Of a stretch of DNA of 64,000 bases, positions 12,683 through 26,659 are shown piece after piece. The stretch is from Glandiceps talaboti (Eukaryota; Hemichordata; Enteropneusta; Spengelidae). The notes below the pieces were generated by a model that worked only from the letters and a program-made list of their open reading frames with translations, made no database searches and had not been told where the DNA came from. Made by a program: the position numbers and the translations under genes. Numbering within the stretch: position 1 is the stretch's first letter; each line of letters begins with the position of its first letter. The stretch covers positions 19,328,806-19,392,805 of the forward strand of contig NC_135567.1 in NCBI RefSeq assembly GCF_964340395.1, read 5' to 3'.

Positions 12683-14150
12683 TGTCGTACTTGTGAATGT
12701 TCGCTTAGGGGGAAAGGGGAGGGAGTTTTGTTTCAAGCATTTGTTGATATTGTGCAATCGTCCCTAAACAAATACATTAACTAGGCCATCCCACCATAAC
12801 TCAGTATGTCTTGACAATTATCAATCATTTAATTCATTTACAAAATTTCACTGTACAGATAGCTTTGAGGTTTAAGTACTTGATTTTTATACTACAGGCA
12901 GTGTGATATGTCACAGACTGTTACAATAGACTGTACATATATGGATGTTTGATGTCACACTTGTGAACGGTCGCTTAGGGGGAAAGGGGAGGGTGTTTTG
13001 ACCTAAACGAATGATGTTCATTTGTTTCAAGCTTGTGTTGACATTGTGCCATCGTGAAAGGGGAGGGGAGGGTGTTTTGATCTAAACGAATGATGTTCAT
13101 TTGTTTCAAGCTTGTGTTGACATTGTGCCATCGTCCCTAAACAAATATATTAACTGGTCCATCCCACCGTAAATCAGTATATGTTTGTTTTCACAATTAT
13201 CAATCACTTGATTCATTTATACAATTTCATTGTACAGATAGCTTTGAGGTGTAAGTACTTGATTTTTATACTACAGGCAGTGTGAAATGTCACAGACTGT
13301 TACAATAGACTGTACATATATGAATGTTTGATGTCACACTTGTGAACGGTCGCTTAGGGGAAAGGGGAGGGGGTTTTGATCTAAATGAATGATGTTCATT
13401 TGTTTCAAGCTTGTGTTGACATTGTGCCATCGTGAAAGGGGAGGGGAGGGTGTTTTGATCTAAACAAATGATGTTCATTTGTTTCAAGCTTGTGTTGACA
13501 TTGTGCCATGGTGAAAGGGGAGGGGAGGGTGTTTTGACCTAAACGAATGATGTTCATTTGTTTCAAGCCTGTGTTGACATTGCGCCATCGTTCCTAAACA
13601 AATATATATATTAACTGGGCCATCCCACCGTAAATCAGTATATGTTTGTTTTGACAATTATCAATCACTTAATTCATTTATACAATTTCATTGTACAGAT
13701 AGCTGTGAGGTGTAAGTACTTGATTTTTATACTACAGGCAGTGTGAAATGTCACAGACTGTTACAATAGACTGTACATATATGAACGTTTGATGTCACAC
13801 TTGTGAACGGTCGCTTAGGGGGAAAGGGGAGGAGGTTTTGATCTAAATGAATGATGTTCGTTTGTTTCAAGCTTGTGTTGACATTGTGCCATGGTGAAAG
13901 GGGAGGGGAGGGTGTTTTGACCTAAACAAATGATGTTCATTTGTTTCAAGCTTGTGTTGACATTGTGCCATCGTTCCTAAACAAATATATATATTAACTG
14001 GGCCATCCCACCATAACTCAGTATATGTTTGTTTTCACAATTATCAATCACTCAATTCATTTATACAATTTCATTGTATAAATAGCTGTGAGGTGTAAGT
14101 ACTTGATTTTTATACTACAGGCAATGTGAAATGTCATAGTACAGTTACAA
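12683..14150. repeat. large tandem array (~270-460 bp units) with G-rich subunits
   Basis: Four units start at gatgtcacacttgtgaacgg (first divergent) near 12683, 12949, 13329 and 13788. Each contains an 82-bp subunit (ggggaggggagggtgttttg ... tcaagcttgtgttgacattg) present one to three times, which explains the varying length. The G-rich part is a G-quadruplex candidate on the + strand. Confidence 0.85.
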
Positions 14151-14562
14151 TAGATAGTCTACATTTCTATGACCCTTCCTGTGATGTCTGTCATTTCTAC
14201 ATGTGTACATTCTTTTTATCACGTAGTGAAATTTCATGCCGGAACAAATTATTGAAATTTATGCGTATGACACATTCTTATCATTTTTAAGTAAAATTAG
14301 AAATGTTGTTTGTTAAAACGATCTATTTCAACAATTGAAATATAAAATTTAGTTGAGATAAGATGAAATGTTTCAGAAAATTATGACTTGAAAACATGGT
14401 GTTGGTGAAGACTAGGATAACATGGTGATAGTGAGAGGGACTGGTTGGTATTTACAGACTTGTCTTGGTGTTACTACAGTGCCCTACACAGTGCCCGTTG
14501 TCATGGTAACATCGAGACAAGTCTAAGGGATAGAGTGGTTGGCGCCACAGTAAACTGACCTA

Positions 14563-14945
14563 AGGCATAAAAAAATTGTGTGGTTCCGATTACATTCAAT
14601 TTTAAAATAGGTGGGGTAGGTAGATTTTTATTTTATTTTTTTTAATTTATTTTTTTTAATATGTGTGTCTAGTTCAGGTAGTTATGTTTTCTGTTGTTTT
14701 CATATGGTCTCTGTGTTATTGGCTTCTTTTCATCAGATGTACAGCCATTACAGATTGGAAGAATAGTTTTATATTGTCTTTTTAAGTTAATATCAGTTTC
14801 CGCATCCACTATTTCTTGTGAGACTTCATGATTTTTGCGATTTTATTATCATTTTTCTTGAATACGTAAAAAAAGGTTTACGGTTGCCGTGAAAAACTAG
14901 GAGGGGTCGGGTAACCGAAACCAAACAATTTTTTTTATTTGGCCT
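14563..14945. mobile_element. MITE with 25-bp TIRs (copy 1)
   Basis: Ends aaaaaaattgtgtggttccg and the inverse of cgaaaccaaacaattttttt match at about 21 of 25 positions. Further copies lie at 18190-18325 (partial) and 26232-26560. No coding capacity. Confidence 0.7.
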
Positions 14946-16010
14946 AATCTGAGAAAAAAAGTCAAGATTACAATTTCATGAAAAAGTCTAGAAAAAGTTA
15001 TAACTTTTTTACAAAAAACTTTGGAAGGAAGTTTTCATGTAACTGATCATGACACTGATAGTGACAAAGTGTACATATGATGAAATTTTCAACAAATTTT
15101 GATATCTACAAGTTCATTTCAAAATAAATTTGAAATATCACAAAAAGTTACGGAAAAACTGAAAATTTTTGATACAGTTTACTCGACAGAATTATATCGA
15201 CAATTTCATTCCAAAATAAATTTGAAATATGACAAAAAGTTACAGAAAACTAAAAAATGTTGATGAAAACTTAAAGGTTTGAAATGTCAGGCAACGATGA
15301 TGACATGTACACACACATACATGCCTTGCAGCAGTAACATGACATCTCAGTTGCATTTTATCCTTGGCATTCCAGAGATGGTGTTTGACACAATGGACAG
15401 TTGACAACTTGATCATTTGGGTTATTTATTATACTATTAACGCCAACACTTGATGCAAACAACAACTATTATCTCTCTGTCTGAAAACTCAAACACTATA
15501 AACACCCCACTTCAAAACTGTCCCTGACTCGACAAAGGAGGGTGAATACATCCTGTGACCTTTGACCTACCACAGACACTACACAGGAAAACACAACACT
15601 AGAATGAAATCAATGCCTCCCTTTTACTCCGAACACATGAAGCATGTCTTTTACAATTATCACTTGGAATCTCTGCTGTCCTGTTCTATTTACAGTATAA
15701 ACGTCATGACAACCATATTTACTGTAGCCTAGAATCTCTGCTGTTTTTATCTCAGAGACTTCACTCTCTGGCTTCACTTGAATATTTGGGTAAACATCAT
15801 TGCCATGCCTTGTCTCTAGACTGTACATTTTGTTCTACAGTACAACATGGCTATTTCATCCTGGAATCTATGCTATCCTGTTTTAAGTACAGCATGGCAA
15901 TTTCGACTATAGCCTTGAGTGTCCTGTTTTATAATATAGTATATCATGGCTATTTGTAGCCTGGAATCCATACTGTCATCCTACATTCAAGATAGGGGTA
16001 GACCCCCTGG
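14946..16010. repeat. degenerate repeats, no gene
   Basis: 15000-15290 has repeated tttgaaatatcacaaaaagttac-type sequence. 15600-16010 has degenerate units with ggaatctctgctgtcctgtt, and the 72-codon minus ORF there (15610-15828) falls inside them. A perfect direct repeat TGACCTTTGACCT lies at 15556-15568. Confidence 0.5.
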
Positions 16011-16224
16011 CATTGTTTAAATCAGTTGCCATGTGCATGTACTTGCCCTAGAGAGTATATACAGTTAAACTCACAGACTTTCTTATATAGGTAAGGTTTA
16101 CAATAGGGTTACACCCCCCTGACATAACGCCTACATGTCCCCCTAACCCCATATCTCCAATTAATTGCAAATATTCATGTGCATCAATTTTCATTTTTTG
16201 TTAAATGAGATTTGTCTCTGACTC

Positions 16225-16412
16225 AAACACACACACACACAGATACAAACACACACATACACACACACTGATACAAACACACACACAGATACACACACAG
16301 ACATGTATTCACGCAAACAAACACACTCGCACAAAACACATGCACACAAAGGCATGCACACACACACACGCACGCACACACACATACATACACACACGCG
16401 CGCGCACGCACA

Positions 16413-16489
<77 letters not shown>

Positions 16490-16492
16490 CAA
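16225..16492. repeat. (CA)n-type microsatellite
   Basis: Imperfect then perfect CA dinucleotide run; the ORFs over it are artefacts. Confidence 0.95.
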
Positions 16493-16759
16493 CTTAAACA
16501 CAGTACAGTGTTCACTTCCAGTCATAGTGAAAACCTGTTTCTACATGCAGTCGTTGACTGTCAAACAATTTTAAACTGTAATACATCATGTCTACACTCC
16601 GCCTCAGGCATATACATTTACTTGAGTACACACTGTTGTTGTATATTCATGAATTAAACCCTTGATCAAAGAAAGGTCCATGCATCTAGATTTGTTAGTA
16701 TTTCCTCTTCAATATATAAAACAAATTATATCCAATGTGTTTGTTTAAATTGGTACAAA

Positions 16760-17150
16760 TTTAAGTTGGTAAAATCTACCCACAGGACCCAGTTATTTTC
16801 ACCAGGTTTTCCAACCAGTGTTTTTGTCACAAGTTTGGTAAGTAGGTAAAATCTATCTGACTTTCCCAGTCATTTTACCAGGGTTCCCTACCAGTGTTTT
16901 TGTTAAGGGTGGTAAGTAGGTAAAATCTACCTGAGTTTCCCAGTCATTTTACCAGGGTTCCTTACCAGTGTTTTTGTTAAGGTGGTCAGTAAACTCTACC
17001 TGAGTTCCCTACTAATTTTACTAGGGTTCTCTACCAGTGTTTTTGTTAAGGGTGGTAAGTAGGTAAAATCTACCTGAGTTCCCTACTAATTTTACCAGGG
17101 TTCTCTGCCAATGTTTTTAGGGTGGTAAGTAGGTAAAATCTACCGGAGTT
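16760..17150. repeat. tandem repeat, ~77-bp unit, 5 copies
   Basis: Units contain ggtaagtaggtaaaatctac and ccagtgtttttgttaagg. Core motifs (gtaaaatctac, agtgtttttact) recur in the array at 31.5 kb, so the two arrays may be related. Confidence 0.8.
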
Positions 17151-17439
17151 TTCAACGTATTTGCATGGCCTCTACATCAAAATTACGGTATGGAAATATA
17201 CTTAGTTTACTACAATTACCTTATTCTGTAACCATGGTTACTCAACCTTATCAACAACACGACTATCTATTTATAGTTTCCAAGATCATTTATAATGCAT
17301 ACAATTCCCCTGAAGCACATACAATCTCATTCAATTTGAAATGAAACCTTCTTTCTAAAACTTAACAATATGGCAATACAGTGTACCATGTAGAGAATAT
17401 TCTAAATGTTCATATTTTACAGTTTTGTAATTTTAATAA

Positions 17440-18190
17440 AATTATTTCTGACAAAAAACAGATGTAATCTTACTCGTACATAGATGTGAAACTGAAATTT
17501 GCACAAATTTGTAAAAAAATTTCTGACAAAAAACAGATACAATCTTACTTAGTACATAGATGTGAAACAGAAATTTGCTGAAATGTGTTATTTTTCGATA
17601 AAACATATGTAATAATAACACAACCTCGTCATTATCATGTCACTTTAGTTCTAGTATGGTTATACTCAGGGGTATTTGCACCCATGCTTGCAGTGTTTTC
17701 TACTGCTATTTTGTTTGTTACGCTTGTGAAAGTACTACCTACAACACTGCAAGCACTTGTGCAAATACCCCAAGTACATGTACACCAGATTTATACTTCA
17801 GTGTTACATTTTAGTGCTTTTTCTTTTCTTTTTATTTGTATGGGCCGCTGGCCTGAAATAAAGAATAATAATAATAATAATAATAATATACTCAAATGTC
17901 ATGGCATTCTGTTGTTATACTTTCACTAGTAAATTCTAAGAACCACAAATAATAAAATATATTTACAAATTTAAAAAGGTACACTGTGGTCAAAGCATTT
18001 TATCACCAAAATAAAATCGGGGGGAAATAGAATTTCTTTCACTGGTAAATTCTAAGTAACCACATTTACTAAAGGTAGATTTTTTCAACTGGGTATGAAT
18101 TAATACATAAACTTACAAATTTGAAATGGTACACTGCAGTCAAAGCACTTTATTTGCCAAAATAAAATCTTGGGAAAATTGAATTAATTT
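17440..18190. repeat. short duplications and a LINE/SINE-like tail
   Basis: 17450-17585 is a two-copy repeat (tttctgacaaaaaacagat). 17790-17890 is a 3' tail-like piece ending ctggcctgaaataaagaata then (ATA)n. 17920-18180 is another two-copy repeat (cactgtggtcaaagca). 18330-18990 is AT-rich with nothing recognisable. Confidence 0.5.
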
Positions 18191-18325
18191 CACTTGCAAA
18201 TATGTTTTCCATACGGTCTCTGTGTTTTTGGTTTCTTCCTATCATATGTACAGCCATTACAGTTTTATATTGTCTTTTTAAGTTGATGTCAGTTTCCACA
18301 CCCACTATTTCTCGTGAGATTTCAC
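18190..18325. mobile_element. partial copy of the 14.6-kb MITE
   Basis: It shares ggtctctgtgtttttggttt, catatgtacagccattacag and ttttatattgtctttttaag with the copies at 14.7 and 26.4 kb. The TIR ends are absent. Confidence 0.65.
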
Positions 18326-18989
18326 AATTTCAAAAAAATGCAAAAATAAGTAGTGACTATATAAAAATAAACACAATGTACCAGTCTGGTAATTAGTAAA
18401 AATTAGTCTTTGAGAACTAGCTGAAGACTAAAATCGCAAAATTTTCTAGTGGTGAAAATATGTAGGTTTACAGTATTACTTCACATTGTATTATTCATTT
18501 ATTACAGCGTCGGACATCGCACGCTTTCACAGGTATAATCTGCAGTGATTAATCTTTAATGTCAACGGCATCTGTTAACTAAATAATTTGTATCATGACT
18601 TACACTTACTCTGATAGTAATAATAAATTTTATATTAAAATATTATTTTTTTATAAATTTCTATACCATATTTTTGTACAACTCTTTTAGTTATTGAATA
18701 AAATATTTTATAAATAAATTCTTTAATTATACTGAACTGTTTTAATACAATGTTTTATTTTAAAATTGGTCAGTACAGCTAAAATATTCTTTTATAAAAT
18801 GTTCATACATGACACACATCAATGCTTTGATATTACCAATAAATTTTATATGAACATATTCAATTTTTTATGAATTCTTATCACATTTTTTATAAAACTC
18901 TTTTAGTAAGTAATTAAATAAAACATTATATTAAAATAGGTTAGTATAATTAAATAATTTATTTTTAAAATGTTCATGCATGACACTTA

Positions 18990-19860
18990 ACTATAATTAA
19001 CTTAGTTGTTATCACAGTATAGTAAACACTAGTGTAGCACTGAGCTAGCTACCCTGTTAAACTCTAGTCCAGGCGGAAAATGATTCTGGGGCTATGCTGT
19101 AAATTGGTAAACTGAAACAGGTGGATACCAGCTCTGGGTTGTATCTTCTTCTTCTTACATAACTGGCCACCTTCAACATGTTGAAGATTTTGCCAGTGAG
19201 TGCGCAACAAAAAATGAGGATGGTGAATTCAAGCAGTACTGATTCAAAGTAAATAAATAAAAGAAAAATAAATAGTAAATAAATATTACAGTTTTTGTAT
19301 TTAGTTGTCCAAGTGTGATGCCACTTGAGATTTGAAAGTATCAAGTGATTCTACAATTACAATCTCTGGTGGCAGATTGTTCCATTCTGTGATGTATGTT
19401 CTATACCTCTCTGTCTTATCTCTGTCACATCTCTGTAGTGTTAGTTGTTATCACAGCATAGTAAACACTAGTGTAGCACTGAGCTAGCTGCCCTGTTAAA
19501 CACTAGTCCAGGCAGAAAATGATTCTGGGGCTATACTATAAATTGGTACACTGCAGGATAGGATACCAGCTCTGGGTTGTGTGTTCTATACCTCTCTGTC
19601 ACATGTCTGTGGTGTTAGTTGTTATTACAGCATAGTAAAAACTAGTGTAGCACTGAGCTAGCTGCACTGTTAAACACTAGTCCAGGCGGAAAATGATTTT
19701 GGGGCTATACTACAAATTGGTACACTGCAACAGGTGGATACCAGCTTTGGGTTGTATGTTCTATACCTCTCTGTCACATCTCTGTCACATCTCCGTGGTG
19801 TCTATTAACTTCAAATTGTTATCACAACACAGCAAACACTGTTATCAGTTAGATGTGTGT
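18990..19860. repeat. tandem repeat around gcactgagctagct
   Basis: Three copies (near 19030, 19460 and 19640) of a block with agtgtagcactgagctagct and ggcggaaaatgattctgggg. The first is separated by extra sequence. No coding exon is supported. Confidence 0.65.
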
Positions 19861-20149
19861 CTTTAATCTCAAATCAACAAAGTTTACACCTGTGTAGTCC
19901 AAACAGTCCCGCCTCCACTATCAGGGGGGATGAAAGGTCAACTAAGGTCAACTAAGGTCAACCTTACCTCCTGATGTCAAAACATCCACAACAGCTGTTT
20001 TTATCTGTTTATTTATATACTGACAGTAAATAATTTTTAGAGAATAAGAAAGATAAATAAACTCTACCCAAGTTCCCCATTCATTGTTAAACCTGCCCTT
20101 GCTGTAAATGGGTATTATTCTTTTCGATCAAACAACCAACAATAAGTTT

Positions 20150-20860
20150 ACTGAAAATTGTTAAAATATCAACAATTAGAAAGGTACATTGTACCTAGAA
20201 GTACAATAGTATAGTAATATTAAAGTTGAAATTATGATTCATCCATGGTTTCAAAAAACAACAAAAAGTATGTGCTACCTGAGGTATTTAAAATTCCTAC
20301 ACTTAGATTATTAGTATGCATGACAAAACCAAACTGTTAAAATACCAATAATTAGATATTGTACATGTCAATTAGAGATCTATTTTATCTTAAAAAGTAT
20401 ATAGTATAAGTTAAAATAATGATTTATTCATGGTTTCAAAACTGAACGAAAGCTATGCTACCTAGATATTTAAAATTCCTACACTTAGATTACTAGTATT
20501 CTTGAGAAAAACAAAATTGTTAAAATACCAACAATTAGATATTGTACATGTCAATTAGAGATCTATTTCATCTTAAAAAGTATATAGTATAAGTTGAAAT
20601 AGTGATTCACCCATGGTTTCAAAACCGAACGAAAGCTATGCTACCTGGATATTTGACATTCCTACACTTAGATTACTAGTATTCTTGAGAAAATAAAATT
20701 GTTAAAATACCAATAATTAGATATTGTACACATGTCAATTAGAGGTCAATTTTATCTGAAAAAGTATATAGTATAAGTTGAAATAATGATTTATTCATGG
20801 TTTCAAAACCGAACGAACACTGTGCTACCTGGATATTTGAAATTCCTCCACTAAATACTG
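20150..20860. repeat. tandem repeat, ~180-bp unit, 4 copies
   Basis: gttaaaataccaacaattag recurs near 20157, 20335, 20518 and 20697. Units also share gtatatagtataagttgaaa and catggtttcaaaaccgaacg. Confidence 0.85.
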
Positions 20861-21433
20861 TCCACAGATTATATTATAAATATTGCTATTACGATTTAAA
20901 TCAGTTTATCTCAATAATTCTAGTAGACAATTTTACGGACAATACAGACAAGTAACAGCTGTTGTCTAACAATAGAAGACACAAATGATAATACATGTGA
21001 CCTTTGACACAGATATGACCTTTGACTCGGTACCACAGCTCTAACCAAACAATAGATATTTGTATTGCGTACTTTTGACACAGTTTTAGTACAAAGGTAA
21101 TACCTTAAATTAGACGCAAGATCAATAGTTCCATTTAGGATAACAAAATTAATTCTTTTACTCTGGGGGTGGAAGGGTTTCAGCCATTTCAGTTCTCATC
21201 CTACAAAATCAATTTCACTTTTAATGGATGTTTTGTACCCCTAAATACAACCATTTTTTAATTATGTCAAATTGAGAAATGGAAGAATTTTCGCTATAGT
21301 AAATACATGGCACTAAACCATTTTTTATTCACTACATACTGGCTTTATATGCATGGCACTACATACTACTACATACCGATCAGAAAGTGATTGTACAGTT
21401 CGAAACAATTTTCAATTTTGGAAAATATAGTTG

Positions 21434-21452
21434 GGGGGGGGGGGGGGGGGGG
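21434..21452. repeat. poly(G) run
   Basis: An unbroken run of about 18-20 G, a G-quadruplex candidate and a likely sequencing or assembly weak spot. 20870-21430 shows nothing else recognisable. Confidence 0.9.
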
Positions 21453-21724
21453 CACTACTTACGAGCTTACAAGCCCAGTCAAATTAGCACTACATGTATG
21501 AGGTAGTGTTAAGGATAGTTCAGATATTAACCCTTAGTTGCTAATACATGATACTAGGATACATGTATTAATATTAAAGATCATCCTTCTCCCCATCTTT
21601 CCCTACCAGTAGCAGGCCTCTCCCTCTCTTGTTCCCTCATCTCCCCCTCTGGTCCCCCTCCCCCCTCATCTACTCTTATTAGGCCCTCTCCTTAAAGACC
21701 TCTCTGCCTTCACACTAGCAAACA

Positions 21725-21890
<166 letters not shown>

Positions 21891-21959
21891 CCTTTCGCTT
21901 CTCTTCCCTCCCCAATCCTAGATGTAAGTATCACACTCATTCAGCAGCCACTAGGCACT

Positions 21960-22840
21960 GTTTCTTAACAACTTGACATCCACACTACTAGGCACTGACT
22001 CTGTAACTTGACAACATAGTTATGGCATGTATGTACAGGTAGGTATATAGCTAATCAACTCTACACTCAAGGTGAGAACATACTGTGATAATGAACAACA
22101 CAGCCATAAATACCACACTTACATGTCACTCAACCAAGTAGTTCCTATACAGTATTGTTATGATTTACACCTCCACTCTTTAGTGAGAAACCATGTTGAC
22201 ATCCAGACTACTAGAACTAGACACTGACTCAGTAACTTGACAACATAGTTATGGTTAATACATACAGGTAGGTATCTGATCAACTCTACTCTCAAGGTGA
22301 GACCATACTCTGATAATGAACTATACAGTCATAAATACCACACTTACATGTCACTCTACCGAGTAGTTCCTATACAGTATCGTTATAATTTACACCTCCA
22401 CTCTTTAGCGAGAGCATGTTGACATCCACACTACTAGACACTGACTCTGTAACTTGACAACGTAGTTATGGTTAATACATACAGGTAGGTATCTGATCAA
22501 CTCTCCTCTCAAGGTGAGAACACCCTCTGTGATAATGAACTATACAGTCATAAATACCACACTTACATGTCACTCTACCGAGTAGTTCCTATACAGTTAC
22601 TGAGTATTGTTATGATTTACACCTCCACCCTTTAGTGAGAAACCATGTTGACATCCAGACTACTAGACACTGACTCTGTTACTTGACAACGTAGTTATGG
22701 CATGTATGTACAGGTAGGTATATAGCTAATCAACTCTACTCTCAAGGTGGGAACATACTGTGATAATGAACAACACAGCCATAAATACCACACTTAGATG
22801 TCACTTTACCCGAGTGACACACGTATGTAAAGTGTACCTC
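21960..22840. repeat. tandem repeat, ~225-bp unit, 4 copies
   Basis: ctctgtaacttgacaacgta-type sequence recurs near 22000, 22228, 22447 and 22676. Units also share gataatgaacaacacagcca and gtagttcctatacagtat. Confidence 0.85.
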
Positions 22841-22984
22841 AAATAGTTGATTGACTACTTAGAAATCAATGATTGTCAAGGTGAGAAATGTTTCCGATAA
22901 TGAACAACAACGCAATAATGTATACTATTATTAAATGTCAGATTTGGATAGTTAGTATTACTGTACAACAATCTGTATATATTT

Positions 22985-23280
22985 ATATTACCAGTGTTAG
23001 CTTAGTGTTTACATTGAGATGGTGCAGTTACGAACACATACTGGTGGGGTGTTGGTACCAGCATAGTGTTAGCACTGAGCTAGTCTGGTGTTAACATAGG
23101 ACTGGTGTAGATATTAACTTCCAGTTGCTAACACATACAGGTGAGGTGTTAGTGCCAGCCTAGTGTTAGCACTGAGCTAGTCTGATGTTAACAAAGGGCA
23201 GGTGTAGGCATTAACCTTTTGCTAACATGTTGGTGAGATATTAGTGCCAGCCTAGTGTTAGCAGTGGTAGCACTAGCCCA
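22985..23280. repeat. ~99-bp tandem repeat (same family as window end)
   Basis: Three units around gtgccagcctagtgttagca and gctagtctggtgttaacat. The same sequence makes the array at 63.5-64.0 kb. Confidence 0.85.
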
Positions 23281-24248
23281 AAACATGAGCTTGACAAGTA
23301 CTATACCAATATATTCAGTAGTTAGAGTTTTTGAAACCTTTGATGTTGCATTTTCCTGTGATCATCTAGTTTTTATTTTTGTGAAATTTGAAATATTTTT
23401 TCCTCTAAATTTCCTACCTGATACTTGTGTAGAAATGACTGTCATAGGTGTGAAAATGAACCGATACTAACAAAGCTATAAATACCAGAATGAAGTACCA
23501 CAACTACTTAGTCACCAATATATTCTGTAATCGGAAGTTATTTCAAATATTTTGTAAACTGCTGATCACCTATTAATACATCAATCACCACTACGGTTAG
23601 ACATATTTAATTATAGTAACCTTGACTTTTATTATAAAAAATTTATTGACCACTGGTCAAAATTTAAAATTTTACTTCTTATCAGAAGTATATAGGAGTA
23701 CAAAAATAGAATGACTCTTACAACTGCTGACATCAAACTGTGGATGACAACAGGGAAAGTAAACAACTGATTTGGATTAATAACACTTTCACAACATGTT
23801 GGATGTATAGAGACTTGGCTTAGAGGGCATACTGGACATACATGCATTGAAGAATTCCTTAACTTTTTGTTTTACATTTAGGGTCGGAGACTTAAATTAC
23901 AATTATTTATTAACATTAAACTAGGGTCATTCAGGTTATCGGAAACAGACAATTTTTTTGTTCTTTAGTCTAAGTAAAATATGAAACGCCCGTAGAGTCA
24001 ACCACTTTACCGCTATTATTAGTTGTAACAGCTGTCTCTTAGTAGTGTGGCTTCACAGAAGGTCATATAGGCAGCTGAGTAATAAAATAAAGTACAGACC
24101 CCACCCCATTAAAAGGGCAATAAACTTTTATTTGTTTAGCCTCATAATTAGACTTGGAGGTTTGAATAAACATATACTCTTGGCTTGTCTGACTGAGTGG
24201 TCAAGTCATGATGACACTAGAACGATGGGAAATGTAAATAATCAGATA
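23281..24248. other. non-coding, nothing recognised
   Basis: AT-rich with short chance ORFs only (for example 23255-23470, starting inside the 99-bp repeat). Confidence 0.5.
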
Positions 24249-24395
24249 TTATTCCAAATATTTTCTTTCATTCAGCCAAAGAAAATAAGATAGTGATCTA
24301 TGGGGCCTTTGTCACTATGAGTCACTAGAATCGTAGTGACAACCCTTAGTTCATGAGTATTTTCCGGCTGAATGAAGAAAAATATTGGAGAATAA
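24249..24395. mobile_element. short foldback MITE, 38-bp arms
   Basis: The left arm (24249-24287, with attttctttcattcagcc) is inverted at 24358-24395 (ggctgaatgaagaaaaatat). The centre holds a second inverted pair, ttgtcacta / tagtgacaa. A related half-copy lies at 54075-54165. Confidence 0.75.
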
Positions 24396-24839
24396 CACAA
24401 TTATACCAGCGCCAGTAACATTAAAGAAAAATTAGGGAAAGTAATGTCAATTTTGAATGTTTTCATTCATATTTTGAACACAGCAGAACCAGTGACATAC
24501 AAATGTTACATCATTGTTGTCATGACATACACACACATTGTTGTGATGTAGAACGACCAGACCAGAGAATATATTCCATATTTTTTGTTCAACTTGGTCA
24601 TGCATGGTATAATATACAGTTGTAGTCTTATTAATAACACCTTGATTGCCTTGTTGAAAGTTTTCTTTTATGTATTCATAAAACGGGAAACATAAGAATA
24701 AATATGAGTGGCCTAATAAAATATAATTTGATTCAATGATATAATGGTTTACATACAGATTACATACAATGTTACATAATGTAATTGAATTGTTCAATTT
24801 GTTGCCACTTTATACTATAGAAATCAATACAGTACTCAA

Positions 24840-25430
24840 ACTAGTTACATTTTATATTAGCTACAAATTGATACAATGTCTTATTAATAGATCAATCTGT
24901 AACAACATAATCTTGCTAATCCATAGCATCTAATCTAGCAATATTGGTACAACACTTTTGTATTAGCTACAAACGGATACACTGTATTACAAATTGATAC
25001 ACTGTGTTACAAATAGCTCAGTCTGTAACAACATAATCTTGCTAATCTCATAGCATCTAATATAGCAATATTGGTACAACACTTTGATACTAGCTACAAA
25101 CTGATACACTATTACAAATAGCTCAGTCTGTAACAAGATAAGTATGCTAATCTGATAGATACTATCTAATCTAGCAATATTGGTACAACACTTATATTAG
25201 CTACAAACGGATACAGTGTATTAGAAATTGATACACTGTGTTACAAATAGCTCAACCTGTAACAAATAATCTTGCTAATCATGGTATCTAATCTAGCAAT
25301 ATATTGGTACAACTTTTACATTAGCTACAAACTGACACACTGTATTACAAATTGATACACTGTTTCAAATAGCTCAATCTGTAACAAGATAATCTTGCTA
25401 ATCTCGCATATCTAATCTAGAAATATTTGT
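24840..25430. repeat. tandem repeat, ~115-bp unit, 5 copies
   Basis: Units share caatattggtacaacactt, agctacaaactgataca and aacaacataatcttgctaat. Confidence 0.85.
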
Positions 25431-25649
25431 GGTATTTGTAAAACACACCTTAACAATCGGTGTGGGTTTTTTTTGATTGAGTTATGATATCAATGGGCTA
25501 TCATCACCCTCTAGCTCATATTTGGCCACCCTACCGGCATCATGTGTTAGTTACAGAAGGTTCAACTATTGTATTAGCCCTATGCAGCCAAAACAATGTC
25601 CTATATGTCCCCACAAGCAAATTAATGTCAACGTCCAGAACATGCAGGT

Positions 25650-25955
25650 GCAATCACTTTTAATAAGCTTACCCAAAAAGTTCGTAGTTCACCGTCTTTT
25701 AGCGTTTTTAAGACAAATTTTATAGAAGCATATTTTAAATGAGTTTTATTGTTTCCTGCATATTGTATTTAATTTGTTTATGATTCCTGCATATTGTATA
25801 TTGTATTTGTCTTCTTTGTATTTCTGTGTGTGTTTTACTTATCCTGTTTTTGTTGTCTTTTAGAGGGTCCTGGGGAAGACTAGCTTTTAGCTAACCAGGT
25901 TATCTGTATGATATTTAACCCTCTTTAAATAAAGTTTAAATAAAATAAATAAAAT
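25650..25955 (+). mobile_element. LINE 3' end (remnant)
   Basis: A short ORF end followed by a 3' UTR with agagggtcctggggaagact and agctaaccaggtt, then aaataaagtttaaataaaat. The hairpin-like ggaagact..aaccagg block and the aataaa tail match the tail at 36.5 kb in style. Only the 3' end survives. Confidence 0.5.
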
Positions 25956-26231
25956 ATGTGTATACCCCAGAGACACAGTGACTAGCTGACTTGACAATGC
26001 TACTCATCAGAACATAACCTAGTATGTCATGTCAAACCAGATAGCCAAGTCTCTGTGCAACTATATGAATGCTAGACTTGCTCAGTGTTAACATCAGACC
26101 ATCAAGTAATCTTGTAATTTTCTGTGTATGTGTAAAAAACGTGTCTCATAAGTGAAACACATTTCTCCTGTAGAATTTAGTATTTATGGTATTTTTCATT
26201 GGTTGGAGCAGATCGCAACTAACACCTCAAA

Positions 26232-26560
26232 CAAGAATTCTGTGGTTCTGATTATGCTCAATTTTAGAATAGGTGGGGTAGGTAGATTTTTTATACATTT
26301 AAAAAAATTTTTTTTTGTGTGTGTGAGTGTCTAGTTCAGGTAGTTATGTTTTTCATTGTTTTACATATGGTCTCTGTGTTATTGGTTTTTTCCCATCATA
26401 TGTACAGCCATCACAGATTGGAAGAACAGTTTTATATTGTCTTTTTAAGTTGATGTCAGTTTCCGAATCCACTATTTGTTGAATACATAAAAAAGGTTAG
26501 GGTCGGCAGCAAAAAAAAAGGAGTCAGGTAACTGGAACCAAATAATTTTTTTTAGGCATA
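26232..26560. mobile_element. MITE copy 3 of the 14.6-kb family
   Basis: The left end attctgtggttctgattatg and right end ggaaccaaataattttttt form degenerate TIRs. The interior contains the shared taggtggggtaggtagattt and catatgtacagccatcacag blocks. Confidence 0.65.
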
Positions 26561-26659
26561 AGCTATCATATCTTATGAGAGTTTGGTACACACTTTAATA
26601 TGTAGTAATGTTCTGAAAATAAAACATATTGCCACTCTGATATTTAAAATTATAAAAGT

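Noticed and set aside
15610-15828. 72-codon minus ORF with protein-like composition
   Set aside because: It overlaps degenerate tandem units (ggaatctctgctgtcctgtt) and has no matching splice partners.
17585-17929. 114-codon + strand ORF
   Set aside because: Composition is hydrophobic and ends in an (ATA)n Asn run; it overlaps a retroelement-like tail and lacks splice or start support.
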